63,700 bases of DNA from Elioraea rosea (GTDB lineage Bacteria; Pseudomonadota; Alphaproteobacteria; Acetobacterales; Acetobacteraceae): NCBI RefSeq assembly GCF_007644105.1, contig NZ_VFAC01000025.1, positions 1 to 63,700 on the forward strand, written 5' to 3'. How positions within the stretch are numbered: the first letter of the stretch is position 1; each line of letters starts with the position of its first letter. Position numbers and translations under genes: made by a program. Below, piece by piece: positions 1 to 7,509 of this stretch. Below the pieces are notes generated by a model. That model saw only the letters and a list, made by a program, of their open reading frames with translations, did not search any database and was not told where the DNA came from.

Positions 1-810
1 GCGCGCGGCCTGGTGCGGCGCGCGCAGGGTCGCGGCTACATCGTCGCCGGCGCGGCCTTTGCCGGCGCCAAGCCTTCGCTCGCGGGCCTCGGCGGGGAGC
101 GCCTCGCGCCCTCCGCGAGCTGGGCGCGGCTCTACGGCGACGTCGAGCGCGCGATCGTGTCGCGCCAGTCCTTCTCCGCCTGGCGCGTGGTCGAGACGGA
201 GCTCGCCCGCCACTACGGGGTGAGCCGCACCGTCGCGCGGGAGGTGATCGCGCGGCTGAACCAGCGCGGGCTGCTCCGCCGCGACGCGCGGGCCCGCCTC
301 GTCGCGCCTGCGCTGACGGCAGCGCATGTGGGCGAGCTGTACGAGATGCGCGCCTTGCTCGAACCGGCAGCGCTCGTCCGCGCCGCGCCGCTCCTGCCCG
401 AGGGGTTCGTCGCCGAGCGTCGTCGCCGCATCGAGGCCGCCATGGCACGGGCGGAGCAGCTCGACGGCGCCGCCCTCGACGCGCTGGAGGCGGACCTGCA
501 TGGCGAGCTTCTCGGGTTCTGTCCGAACGCGGCGCTGATGGAGGCGGTGCGGCAGCACCAATCCCTGCTCGTCGCGCACAGCTTCCTCTACGGCTGGGTG
601 CCCCGGCTGTTTCCGGCCGAGCCGTTCCTGCCCGAGCATCTCCGCGTGCTTGCCGCGCTCGAACGCGGCCAAGCGGAGGAAGCGGCCGAGGCGCTTGCCG
701 AGCATCTTCGCGGCTCGGCGGCGCGGGCCGTCGCGCGTATCGAGGAGGTGCGGCGCGCGCCGCAGCCGCCCTTGCTTCCCTACCTCCAGCCGGTCAAGCC
801 AGGCTGCTGA
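1..810 (+). CDS. GntR-family transcriptional regulator with tandem winged-helix domains (5' truncated)
   Basis: The reading frame is open from base 1, so the gene starts upstream. The first residues read like the end of a GntR winged helix (GLVRRAQGRGYIV), so the GTG at position 13 is not the real start. A second helix-turn-helix follows at about residues 45-105 (ARHYGVSRTVAREVIARL), then an FCD-type all-helical ligand domain to the end (YEMRALLEP at its start). The visible protein is therefore wing - full wHTH - FCD, a tandem-wHTH layout rather than the usual single one. FCD regulators usually bind small carboxylates or sugar acids; the ligand here is unknown. The downstream PEP-CTERM gene has its own ribosome site, so co-regulation is not implied. 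Confidence 0.85.
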   Translation, partial: ARGLVRRAQGRGYIVAGAAFAGAKPSLAGLGGERLAPSASWARLYGDVERAIVSRQSFSAWRVVETELARHYGVSRTVAREVIARLNQRGLLRRDARARLVAPALTAAHVGELYEMRALLEPAALVRAAPLLPEGFVAERRRRIEAAMARAEQLDGAALDALEADLHGELLGFCPNAALMEAVRQHQSLLVAHSFLYGWVPRLFPAEPFLPEHLRVLAALERGQAEEAAEALAEHLRGSAARAVARIEEVRRAPQPPLLPYLQPVKPGC

Positions 811-968
811 GGGCGAGTCAGGAAACTTAACACCGCACGGTGGCAGCGGATTCGAAGCGAAACGATGTCAGCACGTTACGTGTTTGGCACCGTTCTTGCT
901 CAACAACATTGCGAACCAAGCCGCGCTACTTCGCCGTGTGCGGCCACAACCTCGGGAGGGGACCAGGG

Positions 969-1661
969 ATGAACGTCATTCGAACCATTGCATTGGCCGG
1001 AGCTTTCACGGCCGCCGTGTCCTTCGTGCAGGCGCATGCCGCGCCGACGATCAGCGCCTCGATCGTCGCGAACCCGACGGCCACGAACATGCCCTTCGCC
1101 CTCGAGAATCTCGGGGCAGCCGGCATCAACGGGCTAGTGAGCCAGGCGCCGTTCACCACCAGCACGGGCGTGGATGTGAGCTTCACCGGTCTGTCGGGCG
1201 TCTATTCCGGCGACGTCAGCGGCGTCACCCGCTCGCCCTTCCGCACCGCGGGCGGCGCGGCCGATACGCTCAACTATCTGAACGCCCGGGCCGGCACGGC
1301 CGGGGGTTCGGTGATCCTCGGGTACGGCGCGCTGCAGACGTCGTTCAACCTGCTCTGGGGTTCGGTTGACCCGAGCCCCACGACCTACAACCAGCTCACC
1401 TTCACCTTCTCCGGTGGCGGCGCGACGACGGTCGTTTCCGGCGCCGACGTGGTCGCTGGTCTCGGCGGCGTGCAGGCGGGAACGACGAACCTCGCCGTCA
1501 TGATCAGCAACCTCGACGCGTTCGACACCATCACGGTCACGGCCTCGCAGGAAGCGTTCGAGTTCGTGCCGGGCGTTCCGGTTCCCGAGCCCGCCTCGCT
1601 CGCCCTTCTGGGCATGGGGCTGCTCGGCCTCGGCGCCGCGGCCCGCCGTCGCCGCGGCTGA
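969..1661 (+). CDS. PEP-CTERM sorting-domain exported protein
   Basis: A 230-residue protein with an N-terminal signal peptide (hydrophobic run ending AHA-AP near residue 23), a Gly/Thr/Ser-rich body and a C-terminal PEP-CTERM signal: VPEP at 205-208, a hydrophobic helix and a terminal RRRR cluster. Such proteins are exported by Sec and then processed by an exosortase, which is not in this window. The ATG at 969 was chosen because a strong GGGAGGGG ribosome site sits just upstream and the signal peptide starts there; the open frame runs further upstream without signal character. The body has no recognisable catalytic domain. Two further PEP-CTERM proteins lie at 5314-5949 and 23859-24644. Confidence 0.88.
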   Translation: MNVIRTIALAGAFTAAVSFVQAHAAPTISASIVANPTATNMPFALENLGAAGINGLVSQAPFTTSTGVDVSFTGLSGVYSGDVSGVTRSPFRTAGGAADTLNYLNARAGTAGGSVILGYGALQTSFNLLWGSVDPSPTTYNQLTFTFSGGGATTVVSGADVVAGLGGVQAGTTNLAVMISNLDAFDTITVTASQEAFEFVPGVPVPEPASLALLGMGLLGLGAAARRRRG

Positions 1662-1670
1662 GCCGGCGCT

Positions 1671-1728
1671 CCGGGCCGCAAGGCCCGGTGGACGGAACGG
1701 GGGCGGTCCCGCAAGGGCCGCCCCTTCC
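1671..1728 (+). terminator. Two tandem hairpins after the PEP-CTERM gene
   Basis: A perfect 7-bp stem (CCGGGCC/GGCCCGG, 1671-1688) with a GCAA loop is followed by a second, roughly 10-bp stem (1700-1724, GGGGCGG/CCGCCCC core with a bulged T), again with a GCAA loop, then TTCCTC. It separates the convergent PEP-CTERM and glutathione-transferase genes and could act in both directions. Confidence 0.6.
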
Positions 1729-1747
1729 TCGTGGGCATCGCACGCCG

Positions 1748-2404
1748 CTATTCCAGCGCCGGCGGAACCCAGTGCGGCGGCCAGGTTCGCCGCACGAGCG
1801 GCAACGCCCGCATCCGCGCGTACCAGGACGCGAGGCGCGGGCCCAGAAGCTCACCCGTCACGAGGCCCGGGTTCCGTTCGGCGATGCGGAAGCCGAGCGC
1901 GATCTCGGGAAAGAGCGTGATGTCGGCGGCGGAGAAGCCGCCCGCGAGGAAGTCGCCGCGGATCAGGCTCTCCCAGAGCGCGAGCTCCTCGCGCATCTCT
2001 GCCCAGATCGCGTCGATCCGCGCCTGCTCGCGCTTCTCGGGCGGGGTGTAGAAGACGGCCTCGACGAGATGCTCGAGGGCGGCGGCAAAGTACTGGTCGG
2101 CCTCGCGGACCATCCGGCGCTCGATCGCCCTCTGACGGAGATCGGAGGAGAAGAGCGCGGGGCCATCGGGCCAGGTATCGGCGATGTACTCGAGGATGGC
2201 GGCGGATTCGTAGAGCACGAACCCGTCGTGCTCGATCACCGGCACGCGCCGGCGCGGGTTCAGCGCGGCGAAGCCGGGCGTGCGGAAATCGCCGCCCTCC
2301 CAGGAGAGCGTCCGAAGCTCGTAGGGAATGCCCTTCAGCTCGAGCGCGAGCCAGACCCGCCACCCATAGGGCGAGCCAGACATGGTATGAAGCGTGAGCG
2401 CCAT
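1748..2404 (-). CDS. Glutathione S-transferase family protein
   Basis: 218 residues, the normal length for a soluble GST. The N-terminal thioredoxin-fold domain (about 1-80) shows SGSPYGWRVW at the glutathione site, the cis-proline motif RRRVPVIEHDG and the glutathione-binding ESAAILEYIAD. An all-alpha C-terminal domain follows. It would conjugate glutathione to, or reduce, electrophiles in the cytoplasm; the substrate cannot be read. The start at 2404 places the first strand (LTLHTMSG) at the usual distance from the N-terminus and is preceded by a GAGGG-like ribosome site. It lies 144 bp downstream of the hybrid kinase gene on the same strand and may be the last gene of that transcript. Confidence 0.85.
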   Translation of the reverse strand: MALTLHTMSGSPYGWRVWLALELKGIPYELRTLSWEGGDFRTPGFAALNPRRRVPVIEHDGFVLYESAAILEYIADTWPDGPALFSSDLRQRAIERRMVREADQYFAAALEHLVEAVFYTPPEKREQARIDAIWAEMREELALWESLIRGDFLAGGFSAADITLFPEIALGFRIAERNPGLVTGELLGPRLASWYARMRALPLVRRTWPPHWVPPALE

Positions 2405-2548
2405 GTGACCCTCGCGATCCCGGCACGAAGGCAGTCTAGCGCCTCGTGAGCGCGGCATGGCCGGGAATCTGCCTCTCGTCCCTCCGCCATCGCCCCTCTC
2501 AGGGCGGTGAACGCTCAGACGGAGCGGGCGGGGGTGCAACGCAGGGCG

Positions 2549-4477
2549 TCACTCGGCGAGCAGGCGTGCCTTCACGGTCGCGACGAGGCGGACGAGGTCC
2601 GCCTTCCGGTAGGGCTTGGGCACGAACGTGACCTCCGCGGGAAGCTCGCCCTGGTCGGACAGCGCCGTTCCCGCATAGCCGGAGGCGATGGCGCACAGGA
2701 TCCCTGGGCGTCGCGCGGTCGCGTGGAGGACGACATCGATGCCTGAGAGGCTGCCCGGCAGCACCATGTCGGTGAAGACGAGGTCGATCCGCTCATCGCC
2801 GTCGAGCAGCAGTTTCGCCGACGCACCGTTCTCGGCGACATGCACGGTGCAGTCGAGGCCCGAGAGGATGCGCACCGCGACGCGGCGCACCATCGGATCG
2901 TCCTCGACGATCAGCACCGAGGCGGGCGCGGGCGGCTCGAGGTCGCTCTCGGGTCCGGCTGCAACGGCCTCGGCAATCTCGGCTGCAGCGAGGAAGGGAA
3001 GGTAGAGCTCGACCGTGGTGCCTGCCCCCTCCTCGCTCAGGATCGCCATGCCGCCGCCCGATTGGGCGGCGTAGCCGTCGACCTGCGCGAGGCCAAGGCC
3101 GGTGCCGCGCCCCAGCCCCTTGGTGGTGAAGAAGGGCTGGCGCACCTGGCCGAGCAGCTCGGCCGGGATGCCGCTGCCTGTGTCTGCCACCGCGATGCGT
3201 ACATAAGGGCCGGGCGCAACGCCGATCGCTGTCGCCTCCTCCTCGCCGAGCGCGACCGCATCGGCAGAGATGTTCAGCGCCCCGCCGCGGGACATCGCGT
3301 CCTGCGCGTTGATCGCGAGGTTGAGGATGGCGGCGTCGAGCTGCGCGGCATCGGCCCGCACCATCAGGGGATGCTGGCCATGGCCGATCTGGAGCGCGAT
3401 GTCCGCGCGGAGCGCGCGGCGGAGAAGGTCGCGCATCGCAACGATCCGGCTCGCGCAGTCGAACATCGCGGGCTTCAGGGGCTGGCGTCGGGCGAAGGCG
3501 AGCAGCGCGCGCGACAGCTCCGAGCCATGCTGCGCGGCGGAGAGAATGCTGCGCACCGCGTCGCGTGCCGTCGTGTCGGATGCGAGCCCGTCGAGAAGCG
3601 ATTCCGCGCCGCCGATGATGACCGTCAGCAGGTTGTTGAAGTCATGCGCGATGCCGCCGGCAAGCTGGCCGATCGCCTCCATCTTCTGCGCCTGGGCGAG
3701 CTGCTCCTGCAGGAGGAGCTGCTGGCCGACATCGCGGAGGATGGCGACGAAGACCTCGTGGCGGCCCGAGGTGCTGCGCTGCACCGCAAGCTCGAGCGGG
3801 AAGCTCGTGCCGTCCTCCCTCACAGCGACCGCTGTTTCCCGGCCCGCAGGCGCGCTGCGCGGCAACCACATCGCCTTGAGCGCTGGCTCAGACAGTTCCG
3901 TCTGTGCAGCGATCGGGGTGAGCGAGAGCACGGTGCGGCCGACGAACGCGCCGGGAGCGACGCCGAACATGGCCGCCGCTGCAGGGTTGGCCAGGGCGAT
4001 GACGCCCTCGCTGTCGAACATCACCACGCCGTCCCGCATCGTCTCGATGACGAGACGAAGACGCTCCTCGCTTTCCCGACGCCCGTGCATCTCGGCGTTG
4101 AGTGCCGAGACCTGGCGCTTCAGCTCGGCAAAGCCCCGCTGGTCGCGATCTCCGGTCAGCAGCCGCAGCAGGATGGCGCGCTCCCCCTCGCCGAAGCGAC
4201 AGGCGCCCGCCTCGCAGCGGAGATCGACCGTCTCGGCCGCCGAAACGGGGAAGGCGAAGCGGCCGGGGATCGGGTCGGCCGCGGACGCGGCATCGCGCAG
4301 GAAGTCTAGAAACCGTGCGGCGGGAAGGGCGGCGAGTACCGTCTCCTCGCCCGCGGCAATGGTTCGCCTCGCTGCCTCGTTGCGGGCGAGCACGCGCCCG
4401 GCCCGGTCGAGCAGGAGCATCGGTGCCCGCTCGAGCCGAGCGAAGGCGAAGAAGGCCTCAGCAAGCGAGGTCATCAT
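2549..4477 (-). CDS. PAS-domain hybrid sensor histidine kinase with C-terminal receiver
   Basis: 642 residues without membrane segments, so a cytoplasmic sensor. Order: a short PAS-like region (about 10-105), a coiled stretch (115-140), a PAS domain (135-255), HisKA with the phosphoacceptor H278 (GGIAHDFNNLL), HATPase with N-box near 385-395 and DTGSGIP at 432-438, then a receiver domain (520-640) with acidic pocket D526/D527, phosphoacceptor D570 (VFTDMVLPG) and K621 (PKPY). Receiver-terminated kinases of this type usually pass phosphate to a separate response regulator; none is encoded here. Its 5' end overlaps the methanogen-output-domain gene by 20 nt, so the two are translationally coupled and probably one signalling unit. 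MM gives two adjacent possible starts. Confidence 0.93.
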   Translation of the reverse strand: MMTSLAEAFFAFARLERAPMLLLDRAGRVLARNEAARRTIAAGEETVLAALPAARFLDFLRDAASAADPIPGRFAFPVSAAETVDLRCEAGACRFGEGERAILLRLLTGDRDQRGFAELKRQVSALNAEMHGRRESEERLRLVIETMRDGVVMFDSEGVIALANPAAAAMFGVAPGAFVGRTVLSLTPIAAQTELSEPALKAMWLPRSAPAGRETAVAVREDGTSFPLELAVQRSTSGRHEVFVAILRDVGQQLLLQEQLAQAQKMEAIGQLAGGIAHDFNNLLTVIIGGAESLLDGLASDTTARDAVRSILSAAQHGSELSRALLAFARRQPLKPAMFDCASRIVAMRDLLRRALRADIALQIGHGQHPLMVRADAAQLDAAILNLAINAQDAMSRGGALNISADAVALGEEEATAIGVAPGPYVRIAVADTGSGIPAELLGQVRQPFFTTKGLGRGTGLGLAQVDGYAAQSGGGMAILSEEGAGTTVELYLPFLAAAEIAEAVAAGPESDLEPPAPASVLIVEDDPMVRRVAVRILSGLDCTVHVAENGASAKLLLDGDERIDLVFTDMVLPGSLSGIDVVLHATARRPGILCAIASGYAGTALSDQGELPAEVTFVPKPYRKADLVRLVATVKARLLAE

Positions 4478-4994
4478 CCCGCCTGAAGTATTCCCGTCCT
4501 TCCTCGCGGCCAGGCCGCAGGTACACGACGACGCGGCAATGCCCGTCGCCGCGGGCGATCGTCCGCTCGAGCGAGACCTTCGCGTAGCCCTGGCTCTCGC
4601 TCGCGATCAGGCCGAACACGTTGGACGTCATCATGCAGAGGGATTCGCGGTTCTCGACCTTGCGGCCGAACGGGCAGCGCGTGTTGTGGAAGACGATCCT
4701 GTCCTCCGTCTCCTCCTCGATCGTGAAGTCGCCGTCGATCCGGGCCTTGAGGTTGGTCAGGACCTGACCGAGCTGCGCCCTGTTGAGCCGGTCGACCGCC
4801 AGTGCGGTGCGGTACTCGCGATCGATCTCGCTGCCGAGCGTGCGGCCGACCACGCTGATGTAGCCCTCCGCCTCCTCGAGCCCGACGACGTCCTCGAGGG
4901 CACCGGTCAGCGCCCGCAGCATCGAGCGCAGAAACACATCCTTCGTCAGATCGACGGAGAGGGTCTCGAGGGGATGGCCAGAGTCAGCAGACAT
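4458..4994 (-). CDS. Methanogen output domain 1 (MetOD1)-type sensor protein
   Basis: 178 residues matching the pattern I recall for MetOD1 proteins: FLRSMLRALTGALEDVVGLEEA near the start, then NTRCPFG (C107), CMMTSNVFG (C120) and ARGDGHCRVVVYL (C153). The three conserved Cys suggest a metal or redox site, but this is inference. The domain is known as an output or sensor module linked to two-component systems in archaea and bacteria; here it is a separate protein directly upstream of, and overlapping, a hybrid histidine kinase. The start at 4994 was chosen over the longer frame because the extra N-terminal 26 residues look non-coding and a GGAAG site precedes the ATG. Confidence 0.75.
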   Translation of the reverse strand: MSADSGHPLETLSVDLTKDVFLRSMLRALTGALEDVVGLEEAEGYISVVGRTLGSEIDREYRTALAVDRLNRAQLGQVLTNLKARIDGDFTIEEETEDRIVFHNTRCPFGRKVENRESLCMMTSNVFGLIASESQGYAKVSLERTIARGDGHCRVVVYLRPGREEGREYFRRDDDLAC

Positions 4995-5043
4995 GCAGGC
5001 TTCCCGGGCGACAGATCCACCAGCGAGGTGGATGTATAGGAAC

Positions 5044-5072
5044 AAATTACTATCCGGACGCCAGGCTTGCAA
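5044..5072 (-). promoter_or_regulatory. Candidate sigma-70-type promoter for the MetOD1/kinase operon
   Basis: On the minus strand TTGCAA (5067-5072) and TAATTT (5044-5049) are separated by 17 bp, inside a locally A+T-rich patch about 50 bp upstream of the MetOD1 start. This is pattern matching only. Apart from this and the hairpin at 5249-5272, I see nothing else in the stretch 4995-5313. Confidence 0.35.
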
Positions 5073-5248
5073 GGTATTCGCGCATTAGTTGTATCGCACT
5101 CGGCGCCGGGACGCGAGCCTTGACGGCGCGCGGAGCCATTTTGCGACCGCATGGCGCGAGGCGGCAGTGTGTTCGCCAGGCCTATGTCGCTGCATTGCGG
5201 GCGGGGCCATCGGAACAGGAGCGACCATCCGGCCACACCAAAGAGACG

Positions 5249-5272
5249 GGGCGGTACCTTGCGATACCGCCC
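5249..5272 (-). terminator. Rho-independent-type terminator of the PEP-CTERM gene
   Basis: Perfect 8-bp inverted repeat GGGCGGTA/TACCGCCC with an 8-nt loop. Read on the minus strand it is followed by CGTCTCTTT, a short T-rich tail. It sits 41 bp past the stop of the minus-strand PEP-CTERM gene. Confidence 0.6.
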
Positions 5273-5313
5273 TGTTCCAGCCAGTCAGGCGTTGCGTCAG
5301 CGTGTCGCGACGA

Positions 5314-5949
5314 TCAGGCCGCGCGACGGCGACGGCGGGCGAGGCCGAGGCCGAGCAGCCCGGCGCCGAGCAGGGCGAGCGTGGCCGGCTCCGGAACAGC
5401 GGTCGGCCGATAGCTCACGACCATGTCGTTGTAGTCGTTGTCGTCCTGCGAACCCGTCGGGCCGCCATCGTCGAAGAAGAAGGCGTAGGTGCCGCTGGAC
5501 GCGTTGAAGAAGATGTCCATGTCGGCCTGCTCGCGCCAATTGCCGCCGGTCACCCGCCCGTCGGTCCAGAGCATGGCGTCGTTGGCACCCGTCCGGTTGT
5601 TGTCGAAGAAGAACAGGAACGGCGAGAAGCCGGGCGCGATCGCCGCCACGGAACCAACGGCAGCGCCGGGACCGAACACGACAGTCTGGTTGGCATAGCC
5701 CGGCCCGAGGCCAGAGAATCCGAACGAATTGCCGAACTCGGCATTGCGCAGCTCGAGCTCGCCGCTGCCAGGCAGGGTGAAGGCGGCAGTCGTCTGCCCG
5801 AGATAGGCCCAGCCCGCAGTCGAGGCCGTCCCCATCGCGGCCACGAAATCGGCCTCGCTGACGGTCCCGCCGATCAGGGCGGCCTGTGCGCCACCCGCAG
5901 CGAGGGCCATGCCCGCCGCTGCTACGCCCGCCAGAAGAAGCTTCCTCAT
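5314..5949 (-). CDS. PEP-CTERM sorting-domain exported protein with a DUF4114-like DNDYND motif
   Basis: 211 residues: signal peptide (MRKLLLAGVAAAGMALAAG to about residue 26), a beta-rich body, and a PEP-CTERM tail with VPEP at 185-188, hydrophobic helix and RRRRR. Just before the tail lies FFFDDGG...DNDYNDMVVSY, which resembles the acidic, probably calcium-binding motif of DUF4114 exoproteins. The start at 5949 has a GAGGAC ribosome site and places the basic n-region at the N-terminus. No enzyme signature is visible. It likely belongs to the exosortase-processed surface or matrix set together with the proteins at 969-1661 and 23859-24644. Confidence 0.88.
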   Translation of the reverse strand: MRKLLLAGVAAAGMALAAGGAQAALIGGTVSEADFVAAMGTASTAGWAYLGQTTAAFTLPGSGELELRNAEFGNSFGFSGLGPGYANQTVVFGPGAAVGSVAAIAPGFSPFLFFFDNNRTGANDAMLWTDGRVTGGNWREQADMDIFFNASSGTYAFFFDDGGPTGSQDDNDYNDMVVSYRPTAVPEPATLALLGAGLLGLGLARRRRRAA

Positions 5950-6136
5950 TGCCAGTCCTCGATGCTCGTCATGCCGCGCTCCGCAATTGAAGCGCCTCTC
6001 CACGAGGAGAAGCAGGTTTCATGCCAGCAGCGTCATGTCAGCAAACTGAACGGTCTGCCAGCCCCCCTATCCAGCTGGCGCCCGGGCCGTAAGAATCTCC
6101 GACAAGCCCCGGCGGGTCCACGGTGTGCGGGGTGGC

Positions 6137-6210
6137 TGGAGCGGGTAGCGGGAATCGAACCCGCGCGTTCAGCTTGGGAAGCTGACAGGCTACCATTACA
6201 TCATACCCGC
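6137..6210 (-). tRNA. tRNA-Gly (anticodon CCC)
   Basis: On the minus strand the acceptor stem GCGGGTA pairs with TACCCGC. The anticodon stem TCAGC/GCTGA encloses the loop TTCCCAA, giving anticodon CCC. The T arm is GCGGG-TTCGATT-CCCGC. The discriminator is T and the CCA end is encoded. Length is 74 nt. It lies immediately upstream of the peptide-modification locus; I found no copy of its 3' end near 13.3 kb that would mark an integrated island. Confidence 0.95.
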
Positions 6211-6405
6211 CTGATCCCGCGGTTATACGGGCACGGCGCACGGCCGGGCAAGCGGGGGCCAACGCGCCGCTCCGGGCATGCCGACCCGGCATCACGCAAT
6301 CCTGAAGCGCCGCACGACGCGCCTTACATCATTCCTGTTGCAGAACGTCATCGACGGGCGGAGAGTTCGCAGGCGGGCCGGGCGCTCGGCAAGGGACAGT
6401 GGGCC

Positions 6406-7275
6406 ATGCGACCACTGGACTTGGTACGCCTCACGCCGCTGATGGTGCGTACGCGCGGTCGGCCGGAGGTCGTCGTCGCGCTCGTGGATGGCCCCGTCGC
6501 GCTCCATCATCCCAGCCTCGGCGAGGCACGCATTACGCCGCTGCCCGGTCCCCGGGAGGCCGTCTGCGCCGATCACGCGACCGCCGCCTGCCGCCACGGC
6601 ACGTTCGTGGCCGGCATCCTCGCGGGCGATCGGGGTGGCGGATCGCCCGCGATCGCGCCGGACTGCACCCTGCTCCTGAGCCCCGTCTTCAGCGAGGCCG
6701 GCAACGGGCCCGGCGCGCCGCCGAGTGCCGCCCCGCGCGCACTGGCCGCCGCGATCGAGGCTTGCATCAAGGCCGGGGCGCGCATCGTCAACGTCTCCGC
6801 CGCGATCGAGCCGGGGGCGGCTGGCGAGACAGAGGCGCTGACGGCAGCGCTCGACCACGCGGCGCGGCGGGACGTGATCGTCGTCGCCGCAGCCGGCAAC
6901 GTGGCGACGATCGGCAGCAGTGCGATCACCGCCCACCCTTGCGTCATTCCGGTCATCGGCTGCGACGGCGCTGGCCGGCCTCTTGCAGAGGCGACGCTCG
7001 GCGCCACGATCGGGCGCAATGGGCTCGCCGCGCCGGGAGACAAGGTCGAGAGCCTCGCTGCCGACGGGGCGAGCGTCACGCTCGGCGGCAGCAGCGCCGC
7101 GGCGCCGTTCGTCACCGGCGCGATCGCGCTCCTGTGGTCCGAGTTCCCGCGCGCGCCGGCAAGGCTTGTCCGCGCCGCCGTCACGCGGCTTTGGCCCGGC
7201 AGCAGGAGGTCGGTCGTGCCGCCCATGCTGGATGCCTGGGGCGCGTGGCAGGCGATGCAGGGGGCGGCGCGATGA
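6406..7275 (+). CDS. Small subtilisin-family serine peptidase, PatA/PatG-protease-like
   Basis: 289 residues, essentially a bare S8 domain with no signal peptide or pro-domain, so cytoplasmic. All catalytic positions are visible: D28 (ALVDGP), H64 (CRHGTFVAGI), oxyanion N165 (AAAGN) and S230 (GGSSAAAPFV, replacing the usual GTSMAAP). The LVDGPV form of the Asp box and the compact size recall the protease domains of cyanobactin enzymes PatA and PatG, which cut leader peptides. It heads an operon that also encodes a stand-alone PatG C-terminal-type protein and small Cys-containing peptides. The start has an AAGGGA site nine bases upstream. Its stop overlaps the next ATG (ATGA). Role as leader peptidase is inference. 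Confidence 0.85.
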   Translation: MRPLDLVRLTPLMVRTRGRPEVVVALVDGPVALHHPSLGEARITPLPGPREAVCADHATAACRHGTFVAGILAGDRGGGSPAIAPDCTLLLSPVFSEAGNGPGAPPSAAPRALAAAIEACIKAGARIVNVSAAIEPGAAGETEALTAALDHAARRDVIVVAAAGNVATIGSSAITAHPCVIPVIGCDGAGRPLAEATLGATIGRNGLAAPGDKVESLAADGASVTLGGSSAAAPFVTGAIALLWSEFPRAPARLVRAAVTRLWPGSRRSVVPPMLDAWGAWQAMQGAAR

Positions 7276-7484
7276 GCAGGTCGCCCCCTTCTCAGGCCAA
7301 GCCGCCCTTCCGCGTGCGCCTGCCGGGGTTCGGTGCGGGGAAGGAGGTCGGGCTCGGCGAGGCCGTCTCCGCCGTCGCACGACGGGCCGGGTTCCGTCGC
7401 TGCGGCGGATGCGAGGCGCGGGCGGCGACGATGAACAGATGGGTGACGTTCACCGGCGTGACCTTCACAGGCCGCAGACGCTGA
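7272..7484 (+). CDS. Small CGGC-motif peptide with LPGF segment
   Basis: 70 residues, starting in a 4-nt ATGA overlap with the subtilase stop. It contains RVRLPGFGAGKEVGLGEAV (LPGF at 17-20), a CGGC pair (C44, C47) followed by ARAATMNRW, and a tandem VTFTG-VTFTG repeat before a RRR terminus. Small proteins with GLGD...CGGC...R-A-x-x-LN are, as I recall, scattered in bacterial genomes without assigned function. The LPGF segment resembles the N-termini of the two Cys-rich peptides encoded downstream (8418 and 8768), which suggests a common recognition motif for an enzyme of this operon. It could be a RiPP precursor or a small accessory protein. Confidence 0.75.
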   Translation: MSRSPPSQAKPPFRVRLPGFGAGKEVGLGEAVSAVARRAGFRRCGGCEARAATMNRWVTFTGVTFTGRRR

Positions 7485-7509
7485 AAGAGAGCAGGAAAGG
7501 GCGACGACG

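Noticed and set aside
6137-6210. tRNA-Gly as an island attachment site
   Set aside because: I looked for a repeat of the tRNA 3' end near 13.3 kb and for an integrase and saw neither.
5089-6405. 439-residue N-terminal extension of the subtilase frame
   Set aside because: It runs antisense over a PEP-CTERM gene and the tRNA; the S8 domain begins right after ATG 6406 with a proper ribosome site.
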